The notes beneath the pieces are model-generated. The model was not told the origin of the DNA. It saw only the letters and a program-made list of their open reading frames with translations, and searched no databases. From the NCBI RefSeq assembly GCF_001886265.1, contig NZ_JXLE01000010.1, positions 1 to 62,977 of the forward strand: a DNA stretch of 62,977 nucleotides, in the 5' to 3' direction. The position numbers and the translations under genes were made by a program. Numbering within the stretch: the first letter of the stretch is position 1; the number at the start of each line of letters is the position of its first letter. This stretch comes from Enterococcus thailandicus (lineage in GTDB: Bacteria; Bacillota; Bacilli; Lactobacillales; Enterococcaceae). Below, in pieces: positions 50,214-59,798 of this stretch.

Positions 50214-50255
50214 AAAAAACTATTTTATCCAAAATTCAGATAAAATAGTTTTTTA
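50214..50255 (-). terminator. perR terminator
   Basis: AAAAACTATTTTATC / GATAAAATAGTTTTT perfect 15-base stem and TTTTTT, downstream of perR. Confidence 0.93.
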
Positions 50256-50326
50256 TTGCTTTCTTTTTCACCAAGTATCGCCAAAATAGATTAATTACGT
50301 TTTTTCTTTTGTGATACATTTTTTAA

Positions 50327-50773
50327 TTAAACAGACTCACTTGCACGTGCTTGCTGACATTCTGGACACAAGCCATACAGTTCAAGACGATGTTCGTTAA
50401 TCTCAAAATCAGTCAAACGACTTGCAGCCATCTCAACATCTTCAAGACCAGGATAATGAAAGTCCACGATTTTCCCACAGTTTTGACAAATCACATGGTA
50501 ATGGCGTGTCGAAGTAAAGTCAAAACGACTTGACGCGTCACCGTAACTCATTTCCTGTACAAAACCAATAGATGTAAATAACCGAAGATTATTATAAACA
50601 GTTGCGACACTCATATTTGGAAAACGATGTTCTAACGCTTTATAGATTTCATCAGCTGTTGGATGAGAATGATGTTCGATTAAATACTCTAAAATTGCAT
50701 ATCTTTGAGGTGTGATACGAATATTTTCATGCTTCAGTTTTTCGATTGCCTCGTCTACCAATTTGTTGCCCAC
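50327..50773 (-). CDS. perR: Fur-family peroxide regulator PerR
   Basis: 148 residues from GTG 50773; AGGAGGTGTCAAT precedes it, so the ATG 27 bases earlier is unlikely. Winged helix at residues 1-80 ([36 protein letters not shown]), then the dimer domain with metal ligands [10 protein letters not shown], an Asp in KIVDFHYP at the PerR-specific position that distinguishes it from Fur, and structural zinc CQNC plus CPEC. Senses H2O2 by metal-catalysed histidine oxidation and represses peroxide defence genes. Its neighbours nox and cysK fit redox management. Confidence 0.92.
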   Translation of the reverse strand: MGNKLVDEAIEKLKHENIRITPQRYAILEYLIEHHSHPTADEIYKALEHRFPNMSVATVYNNLRLFTSIGFVQEMSYGDASSRFDFTSTRHYHVICQNCGKIVDFHYPGLEDVEMAASRLTDFEINEHRLELYGLCPECQQARASESV

Positions 50774-50913
50774 ATTGACACCTCCTACGTAGTCATTCAC
50801 ATATTATCATACTATTTTTATTTTTTAAAATCTACATTTCATACAGATAAAATTAAAATTCATGCTTTTCTATTAAAAATGTTAAAGTGAACCTAAAGAT
50901 TAATAAGGTATAT

Positions 50914-50950
50914 AAAAAAGGCCAAGACAAATTTTCGTCTTGACCTTTTT
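50914..50950 (-). terminator. cysK terminator
   Basis: AAAAAGG-CAAGAC / GTCTTG-CCTTTTT stem with a short loop, on the minus strand after cysK; TTTTTT follows. Confidence 0.9.
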
Positions 50951-50963
50951 GGTATCATTGATT

Positions 50964-51890
50964 TTAGTCCTCTTGATACAATGCAGTTGATAGGTAACGT
51001 TCGCCATTGTCTGGCACAATAACTAAAACTTTTTTTCCTTTACCTAATTCTTTCGCAATTTTTAAACCGGCTGCAATTGCAGCACCAGAAGAAATCCCCA
51101 CTAAAAAGCCTTCTTGGCGACCGACTTTTCTTGAAGTTTCCATTGCTTCTTCACCAGTGATTGGTAAAATTTCATCGTAAACTTTCGTATCAAGTGTATC
51201 TGGTATAAATCCTGTTCCGATTCCTTGAATTTTGTGTGGACCAGCTGGTTTTCCTTCTAAAACTGCTGATTCAGCAGGCTCAACACCGATCACTTTAATT
51301 TCAGGGTAAACACGTTTCAATTCATGTCCGGCACCAGTAATTGTTCCTCCTGTTCCAATTCCAGAAACAAAAGCGTCTAACCCAGCTACTCCAAAAGCAG
51401 CTTGAATTTCAGGACCAGTTGTCTTTTCGTGGATTTCAGGATTTGCTGGATTTTCAAACTGAAGCGGTAAGAAATAATCATGTTCTTTTGCTAAACGTTC
51501 TGCTTCTCTAATGGAACCAGAAATGCCATCAGCTCCAGGTGTTAAAATTAATTCAGCGCCGTAAGCCTTCATTAGCAATCGACGTTCCATACTCATTGTT
51601 TCAGGCATTACGATAATCACTCGGTAGCCCTTGGCTGCTCCGACCATTGCTAAGCCAATCCCTGTATTACCAGAAGTAGGTTCAATAATTGTGTCACCAG
51701 GTTTCAGACTTCCGTCTTGTTCCGCTTTTTCAATCATGCTTAAGGCAATGCGATCTTTCACGCTACCTCCCGGATTGAAAAATTCCAATTTAACATAAAC
51801 TTCTGCAGAATCCTCTGGAACTATTTTGTTTAATTTAACGATTGGTGTTTCTCCAATCAAATCAGTAATTGCTTGATAGATTTGTGGCAT
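50964..51890 (-). CDS. cysK: Cysteine synthase A (O-acetylserine sulfhydrylase)
   Basis: 308 residues. PLP enzyme with the Schiff-base Lys45 in [10 protein letters not shown] and the substrate loop SGNTGIGLA near residue 70. GTGGTITG binds the PLP phosphate. Converts O-acetylserine and sulfide to cysteine. AGGG(A)GAG upstream of the ATG. Located upstream of perR in the same direction but with its own terminator, so separate. Confidence 0.96.
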   Translation of the reverse strand: MPQIYQAITDLIGETPIVKLNKIVPEDSAEVYVKLEFFNPGGSVKDRIALSMIEKAEQDGSLKPGDTIIEPTSGNTGIGLAMVGAAKGYRVIIVMPETMSMERRLLMKAYGAELILTPGADGISGSIREAERLAKEHDYFLPLQFENPANPEIHEKTTGPEIQAAFGVAGLDAFVSGIGTGGTITGAGHELKRVYPEIKVIGVEPAESAVLEGKPAGPHKIQGIGTGFIPDTLDTKVYDEILPITGEEAMETSRKVGRQEGFLVGISSGAAIAAGLKIAKELGKGKKVLVIVPDNGERYLSTALYQED

Positions 51891-51979
51891 GAAACTCTCT
51901 CCCTTCGACCTGTCTTTACTTCTTCATCATAATACAACCCCATGCTATCTGGCGAATATTTCGTCTTAAAAAATGCGAC

Positions 51980-52017
51980 AAAAAAGTAGTTTAGATATTT
52001 GATCTAAACTACTTTTT
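51980..52017 (-). terminator. Glucosaminidase gene terminator
   Basis: AAAAAGTAGTTTAGAT / ATCTAAACTACTTTTT perfect 16-base stem, 5-base loop; T-runs both sides. Confidence 0.95.
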
Positions 52018-52055
52018 AAAAAATCTTATCTCAAAACGATTAACGACTTAAGTTA

Positions 52056-52931
52056 TTAAACAGTTAACTCTTGTCCAACCATTAGTGAATAGTCGCTTAA
52101 TCCGTTTTTCGCCATTAAATCATCAATAGTCATCCCAAATTTTTGGGCAATTCCCCATAATGAATCACCAGAAACAACCGTATAAGTTTGACCTGTTCCA
52201 GTTGACTGCGCGCTTTCATCATAACTTGATTGTGTCGTAGATGAAGTCGTGGTTGTTGTCGTGCTTGAAACAGCACCAGTTGATGGTGTGTCAAAGCGTG
52301 TTAAATTGTACGTACTAATCAATGAGTTTAGCTTATCACCATAAGTTGGGTCAGTAGCATAGCGACCTGTCAAATAAGCTGTAGCATCATAAACGCTTGT
52401 CGTATTGCTTTTCCAAGCACCTGAATAGTGATAATCACCAGTTGAAAAACTAGTTGAACGTAGCACATTCGCATGGTCTTGGAATGATTCCCAATAAGAA
52501 GAGTATTTACGGAATGGTTCATTCATCGTCACCCATTGACCATTTAAATACTCTTTTGTCGGCATATAAACAACGGCACCATTATAACTTCCTTTAACAC
52601 CAAATAAGTTATAATTCGGCGCACTTGCTAATCCAGATGTTCCATAAGCACTTTCAAGTAATGCTTGGGCAATCATCACAGAAGCATACAAATCATTGTT
52701 GGCAGCAACTTCTGACGCAGACCAACCAATTTGGTTAATGAAAGACTGAGGATCAGTTGTTGTTTGGCTCGCACTTTGTTCATCTGCATGTGCACTTTGT
52801 GGTGCTGCTGTAACCATCATTGGCCCAACCAAAAGACTTGTCCCCATTAATGGAGCAATGGCTTTTTTATTAATCACCATAGGTTTCTTCGCCTTATGAT
52901 GACGGGCGCTACGGGTTTTCAGCTCTTGCAT
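52056..52931 (-). CDS. Secreted LysM N-acetylglucosaminidase (GH73)
   Basis: 291 residues. Long basic N-terminus then a hydrophobic stretch ending in SAHA, a signal peptide with cleavage near residue 48. GH73 domain at about 60-205 with the general acid Glu in ALLESAYG and the conserved YATDPTYGDKLN end. Ser/Thr-rich linker (about 218-245), then one LysM repeat (YTVVSGDSLWGIAQKFGM) that anchors to peptidoglycan. Hydrolyses N-acetylglucosamine bonds in cell walls, aiding daughter separation or turnover. Shorter than major AtlA-type autolysins, with one LysM instead of several. AGGAGG before the ATG. Confidence 0.93.
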   Translation of the reverse strand: MQELKTRSARHHKAKKPMVINKKAIAPLMGTSLLVGPMMVTAAPQSAHADEQSASQTTTDPQSFINQIGWSASEVAANNDLYASVMIAQALLESAYGTSGLASAPNYNLFGVKGSYNGAVVYMPTKEYLNGQWVTMNEPFRKYSSYWESFQDHANVLRSTSFSTGDYHYSGAWKSNTTSVYDATAYLTGRYATDPTYGDKLNSLISTYNLTRFDTPSTGAVSSTTTTTTSSTTQSSYDESAQSTGTGQTYTVVSGDSLWGIAQKFGMTIDDLMAKNGLSDYSLMVGQELTV

Positions 52932-53107
52932 TCGTATTCCTCCTCAAAATAAAAAAACTTTAAATAAAAGTTCTCTCCTTAAAACAAACTTAATTAAATA
53001 AATTATACGTTTATTTTGACAAAATCTCAATTTAATCTGAACGTTTTCTACTCATGTAACGAAATTGTAACACTATAGAAATCAAACAGCAATCTTTCTT
53101 TACTCAA
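52932..53107. other. Intergenic, glucosaminidase promoter side
   Basis: AT-rich 176 bases; the promoter of the glucosaminidase gene should lie here. No clear boxes or palindromes found. Confidence 0.35.
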
Positions 53108-53137
53108 TAAAACAAGCTGGGAATTTACCCCAGCTTG
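53108..53137 (-). terminator. tkt terminator
   Basis: CAAGCTGGG / CCCAGCTTG stem, 7-base loop, TTTT on the minus strand. Confidence 0.9.
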
Positions 53138-53165
53138 CTTCTTTCATAATTAAATTACTTGTTTT

Positions 53166-55160
53166 TTATAGTTCTTCGTAGGTTTTTACAACATTTTCAA
53201 CTGTGAAACCAAATTCTTCAAGAATTTTATTTCCTGGTGCTGATGCGCCAAAATGATTAATTGTAATTGTTGTTCCTTCTGTTCCAACGTAACGTTCCCA
53301 GCCAAATGGTGCAGCCGCTTCGATTGCAACACGTTTAGTTACAGCTTTTGGAAGAACACTTTCTTTGTATTCAGCAGATTGCGCTTCAAACAAGTCAAAA
53401 CTTGGCATTGAAACGACAGAAACGTCTTTGCCATTTTCAGCTAATACTTTCTGTGCTTTAACCGCTAAATCAACTTCTGAACCAGTTGCAATCAAGATAC
53501 CTTCTGGTGTTTCACCTTGTGCAGGAGAAAGTACATAAGCACCTTTTTTCACCATCTCATCAGCTTTTTCTTTTGTTGATGGAAGAACTGGTAAGTTTTG
53601 ACGACTCAACACTAAAATTGTTGGTGTTTCTGTTGACTCCATGGCAATTTTCCAAGCAGCACGTGTTTCATTGCCATCAGCTGGACGTACAACATGAACG
53701 CCTGGCATGCAACGAACAGAAGCGAGTTGTTCGATTGGTTCATGTGTTGGACCATCTTCACCCACTGCTACTGAATCATGTGTTAGTACATAAATAACTG
53801 GTGCTTTTTGAATGGAAGCAAGACGAATAGCTGGACGTAAGTAATCCGTGAATACAAAGAATGTTCCACCATAAATACGTGTACCGCCATGTAATTGGAT
53901 TCCGTTCATCGCTGTTGCCATAGCAAATTCGCGAACGCCAAACCAGATGTTTCGACCTTCGTAGTTACCTGGTTCGAAATCAGTTTCAGCTGCAACCATT
54001 GTATTATTTGAGCCAGATAAATCAGCAGAACCTCCCCATAAGCTAGGAACTGCATTTGAGATTGCTTGAATCATGTCTTTGCTTGACACACGACTTGCTT
54101 GGCTATGACCTTCATCATAACTTGGCATCTCAGCATCCCAATTTTCTGGTAGTTTTCCAGCAAACGCATCTTCAAATTGTTGCGCTAATTCTGGATAAGC
54201 ATTTTTATAGTTAGCAAATTTTTCATTCCATTGTGCTTCTGCTTTTTCGCCATCTTCAACCATTTTTTCGTGGAAACGAGTTGCTACTTCTTCAGGCACT
54301 GTGAAATCTGGATAGTCCCAACCGTAAACTTCTTTAGCCATTTTAATGCCATCCGCTCCGAGAGGTGCACCATGAACAGCAGATGTACCTTCTTTAGGTG
54401 AGCCATAACCAATAACTGTTTTAACTTCAATCAATGTTGGTTTAGTTGTTTCAGCTTTAGCTGCTTCAATCGCATTTGAGATTGCTTCTAAATCATTGCC
54501 ATCTTTTACTAAGATATGTTGCCAGCCATATGCTTCATAGCGCGCACCGACGTTTTCTGTGAAAGCTTTTGAAGTTGGACCATCAAGTGAAATATCATTT
54601 GAATCATATAAAACGATTAATTTACCTAATTTCATATGTCCAGCCATAGAACTTGCTTCTTGAGAAACGCCTTCCATTAAATCGCCATCACCACATAAAG
54701 CATAAGTATAATGATCGACAACATTAAAGTTTTCTTTATTATAAGTTGCTGCAAGATGTGCTTCTGCCATTGCCATACCAACAGCCATGCCAATTCCTTG
54801 ACCTAGTGGACCAGTTGTTGCTTCAACGCCATCTGTATGATGTACTTCTGGATGTCCTGGTGTTTTTGATCCCCATTGACGGAATTGTTTCAAGTCGTCA
54901 ATTGTTACTTGATATCCAGATAAGTGAAGTAAACTGTACAACATTGCTGAACCATGACCAGCAGAAAGTACAAAACGGTCACGATCGACCCAATTTCTTG
55001 AAGTAACAGGATTTACTTTCAAATGTTTTGTCCAAAGTGCATATGCCATCGGTGCAGCACCCATCGGTAAACCCGGATGACCTGAATTTGCTTTTTGTAC
55101 AGCTTCAATACTTAATGTGCGGATTGTGTTAACGCCTAGTTGATCAATTTTGTCGAACAA
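53166..55160 (-). CDS. tkt: Transketolase
   Basis: 664 residues, full length. Thiamine-diphosphate enzyme exchanging two-carbon units in the pentose phosphate pathway. TPP motif [13 protein letters not shown] near residue 155-167, the His in [12 protein letters not shown] near 68, PRTxR-like central region ([15 protein letters not shown] near 465). Start is TTG at 55160, with GGAGGGG 5-6 bases upstream. Read leftwards after the ynzC-like gene, the same neighbourhood as in Bacillus (lexA-yneA-ynzC-tkt). Confidence 0.97.
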   Translation of the reverse strand: MFDKIDQLGVNTIRTLSIEAVQKANSGHPGLPMGAAPMAYALWTKHLKVNPVTSRNWVDRDRFVLSAGHGSAMLYSLLHLSGYQVTIDDLKQFRQWGSKTPGHPEVHHTDGVEATTGPLGQGIGMAVGMAMAEAHLAATYNKENFNVVDHYTYALCGDGDLMEGVSQEASSMAGHMKLGKLIVLYDSNDISLDGPTSKAFTENVGARYEAYGWQHILVKDGNDLEAISNAIEAAKAETTKPTLIEVKTVIGYGSPKEGTSAVHGAPLGADGIKMAKEVYGWDYPDFTVPEEVATRFHEKMVEDGEKAEAQWNEKFANYKNAYPELAQQFEDAFAGKLPENWDAEMPSYDEGHSQASRVSSKDMIQAISNAVPSLWGGSADLSGSNNTMVAAETDFEPGNYEGRNIWFGVREFAMATAMNGIQLHGGTRIYGGTFFVFTDYLRPAIRLASIQKAPVIYVLTHDSVAVGEDGPTHEPIEQLASVRCMPGVHVVRPADGNETRAAWKIAMESTETPTILVLSRQNLPVLPSTKEKADEMVKKGAYVLSPAQGETPEGILIATGSEVDLAVKAQKVLAENGKDVSVVSMPSFDLFEAQSAEYKESVLPKAVTKRVAIEAAAPFGWERYVGTEGTTITINHFGASAPGNKILEEFGFTVENVVKTYEEL

Positions 55161-55269
55161 AAGAACCCCTCCAATTTAGGTTTTTTTTACTGTAATTCAT
55201 TTCATACTCATTTTAGCGGATACAGATCAAAAAATCAATGCTTTTTGGTATTTTTTACCAAAAAGCACA

Positions 55270-55509
55270 CTAACGGTCATGTAAGCCTTTTTCTTTTTGA
55301 ATTTCTTTTAATTTATCTGGTGTAACATCGTTTCCTTCAGGATCAACAATTTTCATCCCTTCAATATGATGTCTCATACCAGAGCGAAAAGCTGTTAAAT
55401 ATTCTTCTCTCAATAAGATTTGTTCTTTCTCTTCTTCTTTTGAAAGTCCCTCAGCTTTTTTCTTTTTGGCTAATTCATTAATACGTGCAATTTTTTCAGG
55501 TGATAACAT
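55270..55509 (-). CDS. YnzC/UPF0291 family protein
   Basis: 79 residues from ATG 55509 (AAAGGAGGG 7 bases upstream). Two helices: [51 protein letters not shown] region (quoted partly for its pattern of charged heptads) and a short C-terminal [15 protein letters not shown]896 small helical-hairpin proteins; in Bacillus ynzC lies in the SOS-controlled yneA operon, function unclear. Here divergent from lexA and upstream of tkt. Lies under a region that also contains the LexA promoter, so SOS control is possible but no box is found on its own side. Confidence 0.85.
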   Translation of the reverse strand: MLSPEKIARINELAKKKKAEGLSKEEEKEQILLREEYLTAFRSGMRHHIEGMKIVDPEGNDVTPDKLKEIQKEKGLHDR

Positions 55510-55584
55510 TATCAGCCCTCCTTTTTCTCTTCTTATATTATATAAAAAAAACAAAAAAAACAACTAGGTATCCATATTTAGATA

Positions 55585-55624
55585 CGAACATTTGTTTGAA
55601 ACAGCGCTTTTTATGTGGTATTAT
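55585..55624 (+). promoter_or_regulatory. lexA promoter with SOS box
   Basis: SOS box CGAACATTTGTTTG (55585-55598) overlaps the -35 TTGAAA (55596-55601); 17 bases later TATTAT (-10, 55619-55624). LexA thus represses its own gene. The box is one base off the perfect CGAAC-N4-GTTCG repeat. Confidence 0.9.
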
Positions 55625-55654
55625 TTAAATATTAAGTGAAAGAAGGTGTACTTT

Positions 55655-56278
55655 GTGGCCCGACAAACTGAAACACGACAAATCGAAGTCTTACGTTATA
55701 TCCACGAACAAGTAACCCGAAAAGGATACCCACCAACCGTTCGCGAGATTGGTGAAGCTGTTAACCTTTCTTCAACATCAACTGTCCACGGACATTTAGC
55801 ACGATTAGAAAAAAAAGGATTTATTTTGCGCGATCCGACAAAGCCACGGGCAATCGAATTAACGGACTTAGGTTTAGATCAGATTGGAATCAAGCCATCA
55901 ACTATTCCAATGCTTGGCGTTGTTACAGCTGGTGAGCCGATCCTCGCTGTTGAAGACGCCTCGGACTTTTTCCCTGTACCACCAAATTTAACTTCAGAAG
56001 AGGGCAGTTTGTTCATGCTAACCATTCGGGGCGAAAGTATGATCAACGCAGGGATTTTAGACGGAGATAATGTTATCGTCCGAAAACAAGAGAGCGCTAA
56101 AAATGGAGATATTGTCATCGCTATGACGACAGAAAATGAAGCAACTTGTAAAAGGTTCTATAAAGAAAAAGATCATTTTCGTTTACAACCTGAAAATGAT
56201 TTATTAGATCCAATTATTTTAGATGAAGTAGCCATTTTGGGATTGGTAGTTGGTCTCTATCGTAGCCACATTTATTAA
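55655..56278 (+). CDS. lexA: SOS repressor LexA
   Basis: 207 residues from GTG 55655 (AAGG 8 bases upstream; the GTG nine bases earlier overlaps the Shine-Dalgarno). Winged helix (residues 1-70, [24 protein letters not shown]), cleavage Ala-Gly in VTAGEPI near residue 92, catalytic Ser in RGESM near 128 and Lys in EATCKRFYK near 165. Represses DNA-damage genes, self-cleaves with RecA. SOS box upstream; its own terminator at 56291-56327. Confidence 0.97.
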   Translation: MARQTETRQIEVLRYIHEQVTRKGYPPTVREIGEAVNLSSTSTVHGHLARLEKKGFILRDPTKPRAIELTDLGLDQIGIKPSTIPMLGVVTAGEPILAVEDASDFFPVPPNLTSEEGSLFMLTIRGESMINAGILDGDNVIVRKQESAKNGDIVIAMTTENEATCKRFYKEKDHFRLQPENDLLDPIILDEVAILGLVVGLYRSHIY

Positions 56279-56290
56279 CATGATTCATTC

Positions 56291-56327
56291 AAAGAATTGT
56301 AGAAAAATTTCTGCAATTCTTTTTTTA
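56291..56327 (+). terminator. lexA terminator
   Basis: AGAATTG / CAATTCT and inner AGAAA / TTTCT stem, seven T. It separates lexA from the downstream SOS gene. Confidence 0.9.
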
Positions 56328-56340
56328 TTGTTCTTTCCTC

Positions 56341-56390
56341 TTTACAAACCGAACAAACATTCGTATAATGATTTTACGAACAAGCGTTCG
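56341..56390 (+). promoter_or_regulatory. SOS promoter with two LexA boxes
   Basis: -35 TTTACA (56341-56346), 17 bases, -10 TATAAT (56364-56369). LexA box 1 CGAACAAACATTCG (56350-56363) fills the spacer and box 2 CGAACAAGCGTTCG (56377-56390, perfect) lies just after the -10. This is a strong promoter locked by two operators. Confidence 0.93.
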
Positions 56391-56414
56391 CATAAATAAA
56401 TGAGGTGAAAATTC

Positions 56415-56633
56415 ATGAAATCAATTAGACGTATTGGCTTGGTATTACTGGTTTTATTCTTAGGTATTTTGATTGGCAATTTTGGGATCCAACCGGCATT
56501 GATTATTTTTCTTCCGTTATTCACATTGTGGTTTATGTTGTGGGACGAAAAAAAATATCGTCAAGCCGAACAGCGTAGGCTTCATGAAGAACATTTCTAT
56601 CATGAACATTACTTACGCTCTCGGCAATCTTGA
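56415..56633 (+). CDS. SOS-controlled small membrane protein
   Basis: 72 residues. Basic N-terminus (MKSIRR), hydrophobic region at about 8-43 that could be one long or two short helices (a Gly-Asn-Phe-Gly break near 21-24), then a charged tail rich in Glu/Arg/His (RLHEEHFYHEH). GAGGTG 7 bases before the ATG. Two LexA boxes in its promoter. No family recognised; the size, membrane segment, LexA control and position next to lexA resemble unrelated damage-induced division inhibitors (YneA, SosA) of other Firmicutes. Functional analogy is inference. Confidence 0.8.
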   Translation: MKSIRRIGLVLLVLFLGILIGNFGIQPALIIFLPLFTLWFMLWDEKKYRQAEQRRLHEEHFYHEHYLRSRQS

Positions 56634-56767
56634 AAGAAAGACCAACGTAAATAATCGTTCGTTACACCTATCTACTGGCTATCATATTTAAGGCAATTGC
56701 TCGTTTTCTACTTTGGATTAGCCAAAGTATTCATTCGATAAGATCTATTACCCTTTTATCAAAAAGA
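56634..56767. other. Intergenic after SOS gene, nothing recognised
   Basis: 134 AT-rich bases before the nested stem-loop element. Confidence 0.35.
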
Positions 56768-56901
56768 AAAAAGACTGGGACAAAGCGAAAGATTCAGTCG
56801 TTCTTAACACATTTTTCAATTTAAAAAAGCCTAAAATCAACGTTTTAAAAACGAATTTTAGGCTTTTTCTATTTAAGCTATTTTTGTTTCAGTTCCTTTT
56901 T
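56768..56901. repeat. Nested stem-loop element, copy 2 (terminator-like)
   Basis: GACTGGGACAAA outer arm pairs with TTTTGTTTCAGTTC; inner stem AAAAGCCTAAAAT-CAACGTTTT / AAAACG-ATTTTAGGCTTTTT. Aligns over most of its length with 32769-32907. Between the SOS gene (+) and chitinase (-), so it can end both. Confidence 0.78.
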
Positions 56902-56920
56902 GTATTTCTTAATTAGTTGA

Positions 56921-59152
56921 CTATTTTTTTAACTCCCACGATGCATCACTACCTGGTACAGATTGTGTCCACCATTTAGCAAGATATTGTTTGCCATTAT
57001 AGTTCACTAAATCGCCAGCGACATAAGTTCCTCCTTTGTAATAATCCACGCTTCCGTCTTCGTTTTTAATTATTTCTTTTTCCCAGACTTGTGCGGATCC
57101 TGGAGTATCTCCTTTTGTCCACCATTTTGCAGTGTAAGTTGTTCCTTGATAGCTTACCTTATCACCTTTAACGTAAACTGCCGTTGCTGAATAAGCTGGA
57201 ATACTTTCTTTTTCTTTAACCGTGACTGTAATTGTTTGTGTTGTTTTTTCACCTTTACTATCAGAAACTGTATACGTGAGAACATTCGCGCCCGCTTTTG
57301 AAGTATCTACATCTCCTGTCACAGCTATTTTCGCGGTCAGGTCACCATCTTCTTGATCGTTTGCCGTTACGCCCGCCAATTTATCAAAGTTTGTTCCAAC
57401 TTCAATTGTTTGATCCTTTAGACCAGAAAAAATTGGTTTCGTATTTGCATTTGGATCAACCACAGTAATCGTCCGAATCTTTTCTGAATGATTCTTCTGA
57501 CTGTCTGTCACAGAATATGTTACTTGGTATTCACCAACTTTCGCAGAATCAACTGTTCCTGTTGTCGTAATTTTAGCAGTTAGGTCGCCATCTTCCTGAT
57601 CAATAGCTGTCACACCTGCTAGTACATCAAACGAGTCATTCAACTCAATTGTTTCATTTGTTGCTCCTTTAATTACTGGTGCTTGATCTCTTACACCTAA
57701 ATCTCCATCAAATTCACCCATAATTTTTGAAAATTCATAGGTTTCTTGCTCAAGTCCTGTATTTTTTAAATCTTCATTCAAATCGTTATCCCGATTCAAC
57801 GACCAAAAAGAAAGCATTCCAATTTGTTTTTCGTTTGCATAAGCTAACAAAGCTTTAGCATCCGATTGAGTAAATGTTTCATTTGCTTGACTTGATTTTC
57901 CTACCCATGGTGTTAAACCAATTTTCTGATAAATTTGTGAATCCGTTAGGTCTTGATTAGCATCACTATAAATTCGTTTTATTTGTCCAGCTAAACTCTC
58001 TGATGCTTGTTCGACATATGTATGGTATGTATCTGTTGGTCCTGTAACAAATGACGGGCCAAAACACATCGTCATGATATTTACACCATGAACATTAACC
58101 TTTTTCTGAACAGCATCTTGTAGTACGTTATACGCGTCATTGTCTGTCCCTTCGCCTACTAAACCAGTCGGTAAAACAGGGAATGTGTACCAAACGTCAG
58201 GAGCTTCGTCACCTAACTTATCTTGCATGATCTTGATTGCATCGTTATTTCTTTCCCAAGCTTCTTTGTCTCGAACGTGAGCCCCTTCAATATCGAAATC
58301 AATCGTTGTTAATCCATAATGCTCGACAATCTCAATGTATTTATCCGCAAGTTCTTCAGCGTTATCATAGACATCTTGAAGCGGCGTTCCGTTTTCACCA
58401 CCAAAAGAAACCAATACATCTCCACCTTGTGCGCGGAACTCTTTGATTTGATTAGCAAATGCAGTGACAACTGAACCATTTGTTCCGGTGCCATCTACAT
58501 TATAATAGCCGCCAAAAGAGGCCGTCTTCGGATTACTTGGGTCCGATACAATAAAACCAATATTTGCATAACTGATGTTTGATTTCTTCACTTCTTGACC
58601 AAGAGGATACAATCCTTGATACCCATTCTCTCCGTTATACCACAAACCACCATCAATGTACGGCGCAAAAACCTTCTCGCCCCACTTCACACCCTGTCCT
58701 GCATCAACACCTGCATACGGAGTATTTGGATCAACATTTGGATCAATCGTTGGTTCAAATGGATTAGCAGTAACACCTGCGTTAAGAGTAACTGAACCAT
58801 CAGAAGCAATTGTTCCTACTTCTTCCCAGCCAGTTGAAGTTGCTTCACCTGATCCTGGCGCTACATCTGTAGCCCCATTTTTCCACCAAGTTGCTGCATA
58901 AATTTTACCATTGTGTTTGACTTGTTTTCCTGTTGTGTCTGAACTTCCAAATTCTGTTAACTTTGTGACTTCTGACCATTCCGACCATGCCTCTTCTGTT
59001 AAACTTGTTGTTGCTTTTGAACTCGTTTTTTCTTCAGCACGAACTTGGATAATCGGCTGGATTGTTGAGACAGCAAGCCCACCTAACATCAATCCACAAA
59101 TGAGCGGTGATGCTACCTTTTTTATTAGTTGTTCTTTTTTCAATAAAATCAT
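56921..59152 (-). CDS. Secreted multidomain chitinase (GH18, CBM5/12)
   Basis: 743 residues. Signal peptide 1-39 (cleavage after VRA). N-terminal CBM5/12-like domain at about 55-113 (KIYAATWWKNG). GH18 catalytic barrel at about 155-480, with the DxxDxDxE motif in TTIDFDIEG (Asp285, Asp287, Glu289) and SFGGENG. Two Ig-like repeats (about 490-575 and 576-655, both with DQEDGDLTAKI), then two CBM5/12 domains at the C-terminus with AKWW. Degrades chitin or N-acetylglucosamine polymers outside the cell. Start is uncertain: ATG 59152 has GGG only 3 bases away, TTG 59143 is 11 away. Larger than the single-domain GH18 chitinases of enterococci I recall. Confidence 0.93.
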   Translation of the reverse strand: MILLKKEQLIKKVASPLICGLMLGGLAVSTIQPIIQVRAEEKTSSKATTSLTEEAWSEWSEVTKLTEFGSSDTTGKQVKHNGKIYAATWWKNGATDVAPGSGEATSTGWEEVGTIASDGSVTLNAGVTANPFEPTIDPNVDPNTPYAGVDAGQGVKWGEKVFAPYIDGGLWYNGENGYQGLYPLGQEVKKSNISYANIGFIVSDPSNPKTASFGGYYNVDGTGTNGSVVTAFANQIKEFRAQGGDVLVSFGGENGTPLQDVYDNAEELADKYIEIVEHYGLTTIDFDIEGAHVRDKEAWERNNDAIKIMQDKLGDEAPDVWYTFPVLPTGLVGEGTDNDAYNVLQDAVQKKVNVHGVNIMTMCFGPSFVTGPTDTYHTYVEQASESLAGQIKRIYSDANQDLTDSQIYQKIGLTPWVGKSSQANETFTQSDAKALLAYANEKQIGMLSFWSLNRDNDLNEDLKNTGLEQETYEFSKIMGEFDGDLGVRDQAPVIKGATNETIELNDSFDVLAGVTAIDQEDGDLTAKITTTGTVDSAKVGEYQVTYSVTDSQKNHSEKIRTITVVDPNANTKPIFSGLKDQTIEVGTNFDKLAGVTANDQEDGDLTAKIAVTGDVDTSKAGANVLTYTVSDSKGEKTTQTITVTVKEKESIPAYSATAVYVKGDKVSYQGTTYTAKWWTKGDTPGSAQVWEKEIIKNEDGSVDYYKGGTYVAGDLVNYNGKQYLAKWWTQSVPGSDASWELKK

Positions 59153-59204
59153 TTCCCTTCAACAAACTATTTTACAAATTATTTTCGATGAATGTTTACG
59201 CATG

Positions 59205-59225
59205 TTTTGATCCCGGGTTTCAAAA
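59205..59225. promoter_or_regulatory. 21-base imperfect palindrome upstream of chitinase
   Basis: TTTTGATCCCGGGTTTCAAAA has complementary TTTTGA/TCAAAA ends and a CCCGGG centre, 53 bases before the chitinase ATG in an AT-rich region. Candidate operator. The minus-strand TTGAAA at its edge could also be a -35. Confidence 0.45.
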
Positions 59226-59277
59226 AATGAGTGAAACAATATCTGTTGTGAATATTAATGGACTCTGCCATGCTGAG

Positions 59278-59328
59278 CAACCCCCAAATAATGTCAGTAA
59301 TCCGACATATTTAGGGTGTTTTTTTTGT
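59278..59328 (+). terminator. Orphan plus-strand terminator
   Basis: ACCCC-AAATA-TGTC pairs with GACATATTT-GGGT, followed by eight T on the plus strand. No plus-strand gene lies upstream, so it may end an unannotated short transcript or be a relic. Confidence 0.7.
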
Positions 59329-59732
59329 TCAAAATCCCTTTATTTGAAAGTTTTCATTATTGTAAATGCTCTCTTTAACAACACTCCTCAGTAAACTAGT
59401 TAAATTGTCATCAAGTGAAGATTTCCTTTTGCTAGCACTCTTTCTATCCTTACAAAACTATGGACATTCACCTCTCTTTTCACTATTCTTAGAAGTAACC
59501 AATCAACCTTTTTTAGAGTTTAGCGTGAACTTGTTAAGAAAGTTTCTTATCAAATTTCACACAGGCTTTCTTTTGCCAACTGTTTTTTGCTGAAATGAAC
59601 GAAAATAGAGTGAACTCACAAAAAATGTATCGTTATAATATAAGTGTTATTTATGTACGAAAGAACAAGTTAATTACGAGTCATTTTCTTTTATTTTTTC
59701 ATTGAACCCAGAATAAAATTATTTAACACATC
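59329..59732. other. Intergenic upstream of chitinase, nothing recognised
   Basis: About 400 AT-rich bases; only short open frames without ribosome binding sites. A TATAAT at about 59635 lacks a convincing -35. No repeats found. Confidence 0.35.
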
Positions 59733-59796
59733 AAAAAAGATCTTCAGAAAAGACCAGACATTGTGTCTTAGTCATTTCTGAAGATCTACTTTTTTC
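59733..59796. terminator. apt terminator
   Basis: AAAAAAGATCTTCAGAAA / TTTCTGAAGATCT with TTTTTT, downstream of apt; A-run and T-run on both sides. Confidence 0.92.
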
Positions 59797-59798
59797 TA

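Noticed and set aside
50041-50773. PerR box (TTATAATNATTATAA type) at nox or perR promoters
   Set aside because: No stretch matches well enough; AT-rich partial matches are expected by chance here.
59160-59225. CcpA cre site upstream of the chitinase gene
   Set aside because: TGCGTAAACATTCA has only the outer TG..CA and lacks the central CG and inner pattern of a cre site.
59366-59593. Small gene in the gap between chitinase and apt
   Set aside because: No ribosome binding site, no recognisable domain, and codon use is that of random AT-rich DNA.
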